Positions 24,357 to 32,251 of a stretch of 64,000 nucleotides of DNA are shown here, in pieces (position 1 is the first letter of the stretch; every line of letters starts with the position of its first letter). Origin of the DNA: a virus. The position numbers and the translations under genes are program-made. Under the pieces are notes generated by a model that saw only the letters and a list, made by a program, of their open reading frames with translations, was not told the DNA's origin and searched no databases. The DNA is taken from IMG/VR virus record IMGVR_UViG_3300028840_008180, positions 1-64,000 of that record. One strand, given 5' to 3'.

Positions 24357-24830
24357 GCCAGTGCCAAGCCAATCTCGATACCTGACATGGTACTCAAGGT
24401 CCTTCTGAACTAGCTCTGCTTTGAGAAAAGCTAGCCATGGTTGGCGGTCTTTCTTCCAACAAAGCAACGGTTGTTTACCCGTGCGATTTGCATCGTCGCT
24501 TGCTTGATCAAGGAACTCGTCCAGCAGGGCTACCTTGCTTTGAGTGGCTACGTACATGTCCAGTTCGTTGTAGCCGTTTTTGCATTCGACGGTGAAGCGA
24601 AAGTTCGGCGGGCAGACAATGTCCCCGATGTAATCCTTAGTGACGCACTCAACCTGACTCCAGCGGTTCCCGCTGCCGACGACCCTGGAGAATTGAGATG
24701 TGTCGAACCGTTCATTCAGCAGCTTGACGAGCGCCAGTTCGCCACGTTTTCCCTTGTGCTTCGAGTTCTTCTTCTTCTTTTTCTTATCGTCGAAGATATC
24801 GATATCAACCTCATAACCATCCAAATCCAT
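24312..24830 (-). CDS. PD-(D/E)XK nuclease, resolvase-like
   Basis: 172 aa with Shine-Dalgarno GGAGGG. After a Lys-rich leader, 'KRGELALVKLLNERF' gives the first conserved Glu, 'RVVGSGNRW' follows, and 'YIGDIVCPPNFRFTVECKNG' supplies the catalytic D...E-x-K of the PD-(D/E)XK fold. Layout resembles Holliday-junction resolvase-type and other small phage nucleases. Likely a recombination or DNA-degradation nuclease; exact substrate not readable. Confidence 0.65.
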   Translation of the reverse strand: MDLDGYEVDIDIFDDKKKKKKNSKHKGKRGELALVKLLNERFDTSQFSRVVGSGNRWSQVECVTKDYIGDIVCPPNFRFTVECKNGYNELDMYVATQSKVALLDEFLDQASDDANRTGKQPLLCWKKDRQPWLAFLKAELVQKDLEYHVRYRDWLGTGLLAVLQLPTGFFFD

Positions 24831-24871
24831 CTATCCCTCCGGGGTAATAGAGTGATAGGTGGCGATTTTGG

Positions 24872-27094
24872 TTACGCAGGTGTCCGACGAATGTTCTCGA
24901 TCATAAACTTATCGGTCTGAAGAAGTCCTGACACGTCTTCGAGGTTGCTGAGAAGTCCGTCGAACTCCTCTTTCTGAAGTGTCCCCTCTCGGAACAGGTC
25001 AGCGACCATTACATCAAGATCGTCGAGGTTCGCACGGACGTTCACGAGTATCTCGTTGAACTTGTCAAGATCGGCTGCGTCGATCATCTTTTTTTCGATA
25101 GCCATTGTGTCTATCCTTATGGTTGCGGGATCGGAATCAAAGGGAGGTGTCAGGTTGTTGATGTGTGAGTTTACCGCTGTTGTGCGGTCCCCGTCTTCGT
25201 CCCCTTCTCCCTCCTCATCGTCATCGATCTCGATAACGACTTTGTTCTTAGGGTCGCTGGTTGTGGTGTCAATAAAGGCCAACCACGTTTCGTGGAAGTC
25301 CTTAAGCATCTGTTCCATCGATACCAGCTTTCCTTTGGTGGCACGGTCGCACCATCCGTACTCATCTTGCAAGATATCGGCCCAATCCTTATAGTCGTCG
25401 TCTTGCAATTCCGCTGTGGTGATACTAGGATCGGGGACCCCTGCGGCCAGGGAGGACTGTTCGATATCGCTGACTGGTCCATACTCCACCCGCTTGGGAT
25501 CGACCCAGGCACCACTCGGTTCAGACATCGTGAGAATGCACTTGTGTATGAACTCAAAGCAATCCCTTGGGAACGAGGCGATATCCATGATTTTCGTCTT
25601 CGGTTTTTCCTCCCCAGCGGTGTTCTGGATATGAGTAACCCAAGATTCGTGAGCCTCCTTCAACAATGAAGACAGTGTCACCATATTATCGCCCCGGTAG
25701 CGAGGCATCCACTTAAACTCCTGCTGGAGGTACTGTGCCCACTTAATGTAATCGTTCTTATTGACGATCTTCGCCGCAACCCTTTGGTCTTTGCTAACCT
25801 GGGCCGTCCAACTTGGGTTGGGGAGGTTTGTTTTTTCAGCGGCAGTTTTTAGGTCCTTTGGCGAACCGGGGACGGTGGGGTGTGACGACCCCTTTGCCGT
25901 TGTCGAGAAGGTGATATACCGGTGGAGGTACTCGTAGCAGTCATCCGGCCAATCAGAGATTTGGTCTGGGGCGCACATTGGGGGGACTGTTGTAGGGTTT
26001 GTACCACCCGTTTGAACCGGAATTTTGTTCGACTTTGGCTTTGGGTTGGTGATATGGCTAGGCGGCTTGATTGGTGTGTTTGTAGGCTTCTTGACAGTCT
26101 TTGTTTTGACCTCATGGTTGGCGAAGTCAAGATTGGTGATCACCCTGATAGGCTTAGCATCTTTCGCATCCTCCAATGGTGGTCGCTCTTGCTCGAAGGT
26201 CGTATTGTATTTGCGGTGTCGATTGACGTGCATCTTCTTGACGCTGATCTCATTATCCGTTGTGAGCATAAGCACCCAGATATACATCGGGGGGAACTCC
26301 AAGATCGGCGTATTCCCTTTGACGTATTTCCTCACGCTGGGTGTAGCCTCGACGGCTTCCCTGAAGATTCGCTTCTCCGAGACGACATAAACTTGGCCTA
26401 GCGTCTCCCGCATGTCGACGACCTGTAAGGGGCGATCTTTGTCTCTGAACAACCACAGTGCCCTCGTGTCATCTTCCCACCTTTCGGCGATTGCGACGGC
26501 CATCGCACCGTAGTTGATACGGGCGAAGATGTCAGCAAGGCCCAGCACCTTGTGACTCCACAATGGTACATCTTCATCCTTCAAATCCTTGATCAGATCG
26601 CCGTCGATGGTCTTCACCTTCTTGAGTTGTTGGCGAAGGAAGTCGAGAGGGTAACGAATGCCCAGTTCCATGATTCTGAGAAGTATCTCGCTGTCACATT
26701 CGGTGGCGATATCATACTTACCCCGGAGTACATCAAACTCGGGTACATTCCCATTGTGGACCAATGCAGTTCGATAGCTCTTTGAAAAGAACGGGTGGTT
26801 GTTACGGTTCTTGTTCTCTGAGCCCTTTGAGGAAGAGCGGCGGCAGTGAGAAATCAGGAGGTTGAGGTCCCTGTTTTTGAGTTCTAACCAGGGGTCGGTC
26901 TTTATGAACTCTGTGGATTTCTTTGCTGCCTTGGAAAATATGGCGAGACCGTTGTCGCCGTTAGCTGTGTTGGTTGCCCAAAAGCCCGACGCATCATCGC
27001 CACGCACTTGTGTTTTTGCAAGGAGAGCCGTTGTTAGGGCGAAACAAGCCTCACGATCCTTAGGCTTACCAATGAATCCGACGATTCCACACAT
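24872..27094 (-). CDS. Class II glutamine amidotransferase with duplicated C-terminal domain
   Basis: 740 aa. MCGIVGFIG with nucleophile Cys2, 'RGDDASGFW', 'ISHCRRSSSKGSE' (shortened 'HxRxATxG' region), 'NHPFF', 'ALVHNGNV' and 'TECDSEILLR' define an N-terminal Ntn-type glutaminase (about 1-270) as in GlmS, PurF and AsnB. No synthase or isomerase domain follows. Instead a Pro/Thr linker leads to two homologous 100-residue repeats: 'WPDDCYEYLHRYI ... YLQQEFKWMPRYRGD ... ESWVTHI' (around 390-500) and 'FPRDCFEFIHKCI ... ILQDEYGWCDRATKG ... ETWLAFI' (515-625), then an acidic tail. The ammonia acceptor is unknown. Confidence 0.8.
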   Translation of the reverse strand: MCGIVGFIGKPKDREACFALTTALLAKTQVRGDDASGFWATNTANGDNGLAIFSKAAKKSTEFIKTDPWLELKNRDLNLLISHCRRSSSKGSENKNRNNHPFFSKSYRTALVHNGNVPEFDVLRGKYDIATECDSEILLRIMELGIRYPLDFLRQQLKKVKTIDGDLIKDLKDEDVPLWSHKVLGLADIFARINYGAMAVAIAERWEDDTRALWLFRDKDRPLQVVDMRETLGQVYVVSEKRIFREAVEATPSVRKYVKGNTPILEFPPMYIWVLMLTTDNEISVKKMHVNRHRKYNTTFEQERPPLEDAKDAKPIRVITNLDFANHEVKTKTVKKPTNTPIKPPSHITNPKPKSNKIPVQTGGTNPTTVPPMCAPDQISDWPDDCYEYLHRYITFSTTAKGSSHPTVPGSPKDLKTAAEKTNLPNPSWTAQVSKDQRVAAKIVNKNDYIKWAQYLQQEFKWMPRYRGDNMVTLSSLLKEAHESWVTHIQNTAGEEKPKTKIMDIASFPRDCFEFIHKCILTMSEPSGAWVDPKRVEYGPVSDIEQSSLAAGVPDPSITTAELQDDDYKDWADILQDEYGWCDRATKGKLVSMEQMLKDFHETWLAFIDTTTSDPKNKVVIEIDDDEEGEGDEDGDRTTAVNSHINNLTPPFDSDPATIRIDTMAIEKKMIDAADLDKFNEILVNVRANLDDLDVMVADLFREGTLQKEEFDGLLSNLEDVSGLLQTDKFMIENIRRTPA

Positions 27095-27173
27095 AATGAA
27101 ACCTCTTCATAGGGAACTACATCGTATGGGACATACGTGTTATAGACTTTATGAGTGAAAAACACAAGACGAC

Positions 27174-27545
27174 TTACTCGGGGGCGGGACCTTCTGTTGT
27201 TGCTCCGATGGTGTTTACAGGCTCACCTAACTTTTCAGATGATTGTTGTAGGTCCTGTACCGCTGTCGCCAGCGTACTTTTCAGGTCCTCATTAGACTCA
27301 ATAGCGTTGCTTAGTGCAACACCAACTCGTTGGAGAGCTTCGAGTGAAGACTTTTCTGTGTCGGGCCAGTTGTCTTTAAGGATGGGTCGGATGTTATCCA
27401 CGATACCTTTGGTGCTGTCAACAAGCTGTTTTGTTCCCATATTCGGGGCGTCTTCGCTTAGGTTTTGCAAGGCGGCAAGGATATCGCCAAGTTTTTCACC
27501 TAAATGTGACTTAACTTCGTTGATAATGAAATGTTTGAAACGCAT
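27174..27545 (-). CDS. Small helical protein with capsid-targeting-like N-terminus
   Basis: 123 aa. MRFKHFIINE then a fully helical domain with heptad-like repeats. The first ten residues parallel T4's MKTYQEFIAE; I-N-E at 8-10 matches the (I/L)-x-E consensus of the T4 prohead protease. No Shine-Dalgarno of normal spacing; an ATAGATA box ends 4 nt before ATG. Lies 3 bp from the CTP synthase stop. Confidence 0.65.
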   Translation of the reverse strand: MRFKHFIINEVKSHLGEKLGDILAALQNLSEDAPNMGTKQLVDSTKGIVDNIRPILKDNWPDTEKSSLEALQRVGVALSNAIESNEDLKSTLATAVQDLQQSSEKLGEPVNTIGATTEGPAPE

Positions 27546-27548
27546 GAC

Positions 27549-29174
27549 CTATCTATGATTTTCTGCTGAAAAATCTACTGCGGCGGCGATGAGGCCGTCA
27601 AAGAGCGGGTTGGGGTTGCCCAACCTACTACGAAACTCGGGGTGTGCTTGTGTACCGATGAAATATGGATGTAATGATTGATCTAGTTCCATGATTTCAA
27701 TGAGGTTCGTTTCGGGATGACGCCCCGAAACAACGAATCCTCGTTCAGCGAGCCTTTCAGTGTAATCTTCATTGACTTCATACCTGTGGCGGTGCCTTTC
27801 AGATATCAGCTTTCGTTTGTATAATGCTCTGGCTAACGTGTTCTTTAATACGTTACAATCGTAGGCACCCAGTCGCATGGTGCCGCACTTCTTTCGTATC
27901 TTTTCCTGTCCTTCCACAAAATGGATGAGGGGATGGTCAGTTTTAGCATCAAATTCGATGCTGGTTGCACCTTTGATACCGATGGACCTCGCAAATTCAA
28001 TCACAGCACATTGTAAACCAAGACATATGCCTAAAAATGGTATCTTCTTCTCCCGAAGATATTTGATACCTTTGATCTTACCTTCCACGCCACGGCAGTC
28101 AAAACCACCGGGAACAATCGCACCGGACAAACCTTCAATGTAAGGTCGCACACTTCGCATGTCTTTGGCCGATTCGAGTGCTTCTGCTGCTATCCATCTT
28201 ATCTTCACCTTCACGTCGTTAGAAACGCCCGCATGATATAAGGCTTCCTTCAATGAAATGTACGCCTCATCACAATTCTCATACTTACCAATGATACCTA
28301 CTTCGATTTCTGGTAGGTCCACGGCGCTCATGTACTTCTCAACCAGATCACGGTACTTATGAATCCTTACGCCTTGCCGACGCATGTGAAACTTGTCAGC
28401 AATAAGATCATCGATGTGCCGATTATAGAACTCGATGGGTACTTGGTAGATTGAGTCGACATCCGGTGCTTCGCAAACAAAGTCACGGGGTAGGTTGGTT
28501 AGATGCGAGATTTTATCAAGGATTTTCTCAGGTACCGGGCGGTCGACACGACAGAGTAGTATGTCGGGATTGATACCGAAACCTTGTAATGATTTCACAG
28601 AGTTTTGGAGCGGTTTGGTCTTGAACTCCTTAATAGTCGGTATCCAAAGGATCGGTGCAACCATCAGTACAAGTACGTCATCAGGGTTCTTTTGCTTATA
28701 TTGCCTAATCGCCTCCAGATAAGGACCTGATTCGAGGTCACCAATCGTGCCACCGATTTCACAGATACAAACGTCACAATCGGCACCCACGGTTTTGAAT
28801 CGTTCTTGAATTTTATCAGTACAGTGTGGGATGATTTGTACCGTTTGACCTAGATAGTGACCTTCCTCTTCCTCATCCAGTATTTCTTTGTAAAGCCGAC
28901 CGCTGGTAAAGATGTTATCAGAGGAGACTTCGATACCCGCAATTCGTTCATAATGCCCTAGGTCTAAGTCGGCTTCGGTACCGTCATTACAAAGAAACAC
29001 CTCGCCGTGTTGGCGAGGGTTCATGGTTCCAGCGTTGATATTGAGGTAAGGATCGAACTTGACTACCTGGACAGTCGCTCCCCGCATTTTCAAGAGAAGC
29101 CCTATGCTGGCGGAAGAGATACCCTTACCAGTTCCACTGATCACCCCACCGACAACGATAACATACTTGGCCAT
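27549..29174 (-). CDS. pyrG: CTP synthase
   Basis: 541 aa, full length. Synthetase domain: 'YVIVVGGVISGTGKGISSAS' (P-loop), 'DPYLNINAGTMNPRQHGEVF', 'CEIGGTIGDLES'. Class I glutaminase domain: 'GAIVPGGFDCRG', nucleophile Cys in 'PFLGICLGLQCAVIEFARS', 'GTMRLGAYDC', 'RHRHRYEVN' and 'IGTQAHPEFRSR'. Makes CTP from UTP, ATP and glutamine, raising the pyrimidine pool for replication. Rare but known in large phages. Looks catalytically complete. Confidence 0.96.
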   Translation of the reverse strand: MAKYVIVVGGVISGTGKGISSASIGLLLKMRGATVQVVKFDPYLNINAGTMNPRQHGEVFLCNDGTEADLDLGHYERIAGIEVSSDNIFTSGRLYKEILDEEEEGHYLGQTVQIIPHCTDKIQERFKTVGADCDVCICEIGGTIGDLESGPYLEAIRQYKQKNPDDVLVLMVAPILWIPTIKEFKTKPLQNSVKSLQGFGINPDILLCRVDRPVPEKILDKISHLTNLPRDFVCEAPDVDSIYQVPIEFYNRHIDDLIADKFHMRRQGVRIHKYRDLVEKYMSAVDLPEIEVGIIGKYENCDEAYISLKEALYHAGVSNDVKVKIRWIAAEALESAKDMRSVRPYIEGLSGAIVPGGFDCRGVEGKIKGIKYLREKKIPFLGICLGLQCAVIEFARSIGIKGATSIEFDAKTDHPLIHFVEGQEKIRKKCGTMRLGAYDCNVLKNTLARALYKRKLISERHRHRYEVNEDYTERLAERGFVVSGRHPETNLIEIMELDQSLHPYFIGTQAHPEFRSRLGNPNPLFDGLIAAAVDFSAENHR

Positions 29175-29186
29175 AAGATATCAGAG

Positions 29187-29384
29187 CTAGTCTTCCCCCA
29201 ATGCTTCCTTAATTTCTACGAGTGGTATAATCCCCGACTGTGGCTTCCCGTTTTCATCAAGCCAAACACCTTTGTAGTGGCTTTCATTACCTTGCTTGTG
29301 AAGAAACACCTCCACTCGTCGGCCAAACCGCTTAAGCTGTATGGTTCGTCCGGTATAATCATTACTCTTCTTCTTCGTCATCAT
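29187..29384 (-). CDS. Small basic hypothetical protein
   Basis: 65 aa from MMTKKKSNDYTG, with Shine-Dalgarno GGAGAG; the longer upstream reading lacks one. A small beta-type protein ('GRTIQLKRFGRRVEVFLHK', 'GVWLDENGKPQSGIIPL'). Overlaps the next upstream gene by 23 bp. Confidence 0.55.
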   Translation of the reverse strand: MMTKKKSNDYTGRTIQLKRFGRRVEVFLHKQGNESHYKGVWLDENGKPQSGIIPLVEIKEALGED

Positions 29385-29562
29385 CTCTCCTGGGTTTGCG
29401 TAATACAACAACGAGACCGTTGTATTGGCCGCCCTCTGTCTTCTCTGGGTGTGAGAAGATGTTGAAGATTGTCCAATCGGTCTTTTCTTCGATCTCATTC
29501 AGTGTTTCGGTAAGCTCAATTCCGGTCGTCCGGATAGCTTTCCAGAGATACTTCGTTTTCAT
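29362..29562 (-). CDS. Small hypothetical protein, acidic tail
   Basis: 66 aa with Shine-Dalgarno AGGGAGA. 'IELTETLNEIEEKTDWTIFN' then 'GGQYNGLVVVLRKPRRDDDE'. Looks like a small ferredoxin-like or signalling fold, not assigned. Confidence 0.55.
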   Translation of the reverse strand: MKTKYLWKAIRTTGIELTETLNEIEEKTDWTIFNIFSHPEKTEGGQYNGLVVVLRKPRRDDDEEEE

Positions 29563-29574
29563 GGTATCTCCCTT

Positions 29575-29895
29575 CTATTGGTAGCCAAGCTGATCCCATA
29601 TGAAATCTTCGTTGACGGCCTCGGGTGGCGCATCAACGTCCTGGGGTATCGGCAATGAGCTAATTCTTCCGGCTCGCTTATCTTTCAGAATGTCTCGCAG
29701 ATCAGCGGTGTGGAAGATCATGTTCCATCTTATGGTAAGGTCGGCAACAGGTTCCTTCTCGTTGAAAATCTGTGCTTGTAGTGGTTCGATCATCTTCCTA
29801 AGTCGATCCTTGACATGAATGCCTATGAACTCCCGTGCCCGCATGGACATTTCGTCCAAGATGACCTCCAGTTCCTCATTGGTCAATTCTTTCAT
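29575..29895 (-). CDS. Hypothetical helical protein
   Basis: 106 aa from MKELTNEELE, chosen for its Shine-Dalgarno GAGGTG (an upstream in-frame start exists). Acidic helical N-terminus and a C-terminal 'DEDFIW'-like end. Directly after the ribonucleotide reductase gene and overlapping none of its product if this start is right. No family recognised. Confidence 0.55.
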   Translation of the reverse strand: MKELTNEELEVILDEMSMRAREFIGIHVKDRLRKMIEPLQAQIFNEKEPVADLTIRWNMIFHTADLRDILKDKRAGRISSLPIPQDVDAPPEAVNEDFIWDQLGYQ

Positions 29896-29906
29896 TCGTA
29901 CACCTC

Positions 29907-32102
29907 TTAGATCAGTTCGCATGTCCCGCCTGAGCAGGCAACCTCCTCAAGCGGCTTAGTGTTGTCTTCGAGTTCAACTAACCCCATATAATCTACATCG
30001 ACATAACTGCGTCTCAAATCCAGCCATTTTTTCCAATTATTGACTTCCTTCATCAAATAGGTGCATCGTCGCACGTCTCCATCGCAATATCTGTCGGCGA
30101 ATTGTTTGACTCGTCTGATCCACTCTTCCTTGCGTTTTTGGTGTTCTTCGGTCTCCCCGTGCATCAATTTGCCGTTCAAACCTAATGCGGCATCACAGGC
30201 TGCCCAGAGGTTATCACGAAAGGCAGCTAACCCGTCCACAATGAGACCACTCGCTAGTAACGCTCCATCGCCATAGCGACTCAAAATTTCTCTCGGTGTA
30301 TGTACATTTACCATTGGAGCCTGGGGATAGTCCAGATCACCTGAAACCGGTAGGAGACTAACACCGGCGAACCACTTGCGATTTTTGTAGATAAAGTCGC
30401 AAATGTCGTCCCATTCGTCCTCATGTACGTTGATAGTGTTGCTCACATTATGTGTTAGCCACTCTTGGGTGCAAAGTTCCTTTCTCTTTCCGCCAGCCAC
30501 CCAGTTCTGCTGGGTTGATTTAACGTTCTCTAGTAGTTCAACCGCTGACAGATCGTTCTTCGTCTTCGCTCCGTCAGGCACCTCCACACAAAACGTAATG
30601 ATTTGATCGGTGTCGTTTGCACTCCATACACTCTTCTCACAAGCCTTTGGGTTGTAACCCTCGAAGTGCGTGAAGACCTCCTCCATTTCATTGGCCTGAA
30701 CTCGTCGAAAGTAACGACGGGCGTGGTGCGGGTGAACACCACTAGCCGAACCTAAGATGCAACTGGCGGTGCCTGAGGGCTTGATGCAAGTACACCGTGC
30801 AGCAGGGTTAATACCAATTTTCTTCGCCATCCATTCATTCGTTTCAATGACAAGCTGCGCCATCTCACGTTGTAGTCTGGGGTTGAATGTTACATGGGGA
30901 TTATCTTGCATGCCTGTAACGGATACGCCTAGTAACGCTTCCTTTTGAACAATCTCTTCAGTGACCTCCCCGAGGTATGGGAAAGAAGTGTAACCGGCTT
31001 GAAGTGTTCCTAAGATGGCGGCAGCACGGGCGGCTAGTGCAAAGTCTTCCTTGCATTTCACTTTCTTGCCGTTGATCTCTGAAAGGTTACACATTTGCAC
31101 GCCGCTTTCACCGGTCTTCCAATGCACGGGCCAACCGCCAATTTCAACACACGGGTTCGGCAACTGCTCAGTTGAGTCGCTCCAATAGAACGCAGGTTCG
31201 CCAAACTGCTTGACAGAGTCAATCAGTTTGGCGAACTGCTCCTTCGTCACCTCGCCCCGCACCAACATAGCTGAGTTGTTAGATCGCCCACGTTGTGGAT
31301 TTTCTCTAAACCAGTTCCCCGTCTTGGCTTGGATCATCTCCTCGTCATCGAGTGAGAAGATGCAAATCGAAGCGGAACGTCGCACTCCACCCGACAGTAC
31401 AGCGTCGGACGCATGCATCGTAATGTCGTAAGCGTCGATTGGCCGCAAGTGACTTTGCTTGGTCATGCGATCATCGAGAAGCTCCCGAATAATTTCCAAT
31501 GATCTCTTCAATGGTTCTGGTCCTGGTGCTTTACCTGCGCATGAAGAGAGTGGTGAGCCTGCGGGTCGGATTAACGAGTAATCAAACTTGACTTCACAAT
31601 GTCGAAATTCTGGAAACTCTGGATGGTTGAAGTAACTTGCTAGAAGGACGCCAAGTGCATCAGCCCAACCTTCAATCGAGTCAGGGACTTTGAAGGTTTT
31701 TACTTTTTTCTTTTTAGAAACAAGATCGAATGGTGGTAGCTTTACAACGTGGTGCTTCTGGACGGAAAACCCAACACCAGACCCGCAAAGGAGAAGCCAG
31801 AATGCTTCTTGAAAGAAACGGATGCGGTCGCAAAACGACATTGTACAATTATACAACCTAGCTGGATTTTTCTCGATGGGTCGGCCACCAAACTGTAGTG
31901 CTCGTTGCGAACCGAGTACCCTCTTCTCTTTCATCAACGGTCGTACCCATTCTATTTCCTCTTCAGCTTGTGGGTACCGCCGCAAGTGCATATCCATAAC
32001 TCGATCAACTGCTTCATGCCATGTTTCTCGTCGTCGTTCATCGGAGTTGTATCTTGCGTATTTGCTGTAGTACGTATATTCCTGTAGCGCACGAATTGAC
32101 AT
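29907..32102 (-). CDS. nrdJ: Adenosylcobalamin-dependent ribonucleoside-triphosphate reductase (class II)
   Basis: 731 aa. Monomeric class II type as in Lactobacillus leichmannii RTPR: 'GSQRALQFGG', 'LYNCTMSFCD', 'LLLCGSGVGFSVQ', 'RPAGSPLSSCAGKAPG', 'SGGVRRSASICIFS', active-site Cys in 'PNPCVEIGG' and 'VQMCNLSEINGK', 'CTCIKPSGTASCILG' and the redox-active C-terminal pair in EVACSGGTCELI. Makes dNTPs from NTPs with B12, without oxygen dependence. It needs host or environmental cobalamin. Contains a 13-bp stem palindrome at 31196. A terminator and ATTAACC repeats lie upstream. Confidence 0.93.
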   Translation of the reverse strand: MSIRALQEYTYYSKYARYNSDERRRETWHEAVDRVMDMHLRRYPQAEEEIEWVRPLMKEKRVLGSQRALQFGGRPIEKNPARLYNCTMSFCDRIRFFQEAFWLLLCGSGVGFSVQKHHVVKLPPFDLVSKKKKVKTFKVPDSIEGWADALGVLLASYFNHPEFPEFRHCEVKFDYSLIRPAGSPLSSCAGKAPGPEPLKRSLEIIRELLDDRMTKQSHLRPIDAYDITMHASDAVLSGGVRRSASICIFSLDDEEMIQAKTGNWFRENPQRGRSNNSAMLVRGEVTKEQFAKLIDSVKQFGEPAFYWSDSTEQLPNPCVEIGGWPVHWKTGESGVQMCNLSEINGKKVKCKEDFALAARAAAILGTLQAGYTSFPYLGEVTEEIVQKEALLGVSVTGMQDNPHVTFNPRLQREMAQLVIETNEWMAKKIGINPAARCTCIKPSGTASCILGSASGVHPHHARRYFRRVQANEMEEVFTHFEGYNPKACEKSVWSANDTDQIITFCVEVPDGAKTKNDLSAVELLENVKSTQQNWVAGGKRKELCTQEWLTHNVSNTINVHEDEWDDICDFIYKNRKWFAGVSLLPVSGDLDYPQAPMVNVHTPREILSRYGDGALLASGLIVDGLAAFRDNLWAACDAALGLNGKLMHGETEEHQKRKEEWIRRVKQFADRYCDGDVRRCTYLMKEVNNWKKWLDLRRSYVDVDYMGLVELEDNTKPLEEVACSGGTCELI
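31196..31236. repeat. 13-bp inverted repeat with inner 5-bp stem inside nrdJ
   Basis: GTTCGCCAAACTG (31196-31208) pairs exactly with 31224-31236. Inside, TTGAC-AGA-GTCAA continues the palindrome after one mismatch, giving a near 19-bp quasi-palindrome with an AGA loop. Confidence 0.9.
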
Positions 32103-32190
32103 CTCTTTCTATCCTTCTAATTCTTGTGTGATCCCATTGAAGCGTAGAGATATGTAACAAATTCCATCCAAAAAATTGCACTTATTATGC

Positions 32191-32216
32191 GGTTAATTTT
32201 AGGTTAATAGGTTAAT
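32191..32216 (+). repeat. Three GGTTAAT direct repeats
   Basis: GGTTAAT at 32191, 32202 and 32210 (ATTAACC on the minus strand), in the 148-bp AT-rich gap between the gp46 stop and the ribonucleotide reductase start. Could be operator sites for the reductase gene; no known binding protein can be named. Confidence 0.6.
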
Positions 32217-32224
32217 ACAAAAAT

Positions 32225-32251
32225 GTGGCTAAAACAGGTAAAAAAAGCCAC
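32225..32251 (-). terminator. Terminator after gp46-like gene
   Basis: On the minus strand, GTGGCT (overlapping the stop) pairs with AGCCAC and is followed by ATTTTTG. A short stem with a T-rich loop and T-tract, so moderate. Confidence 0.5.
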
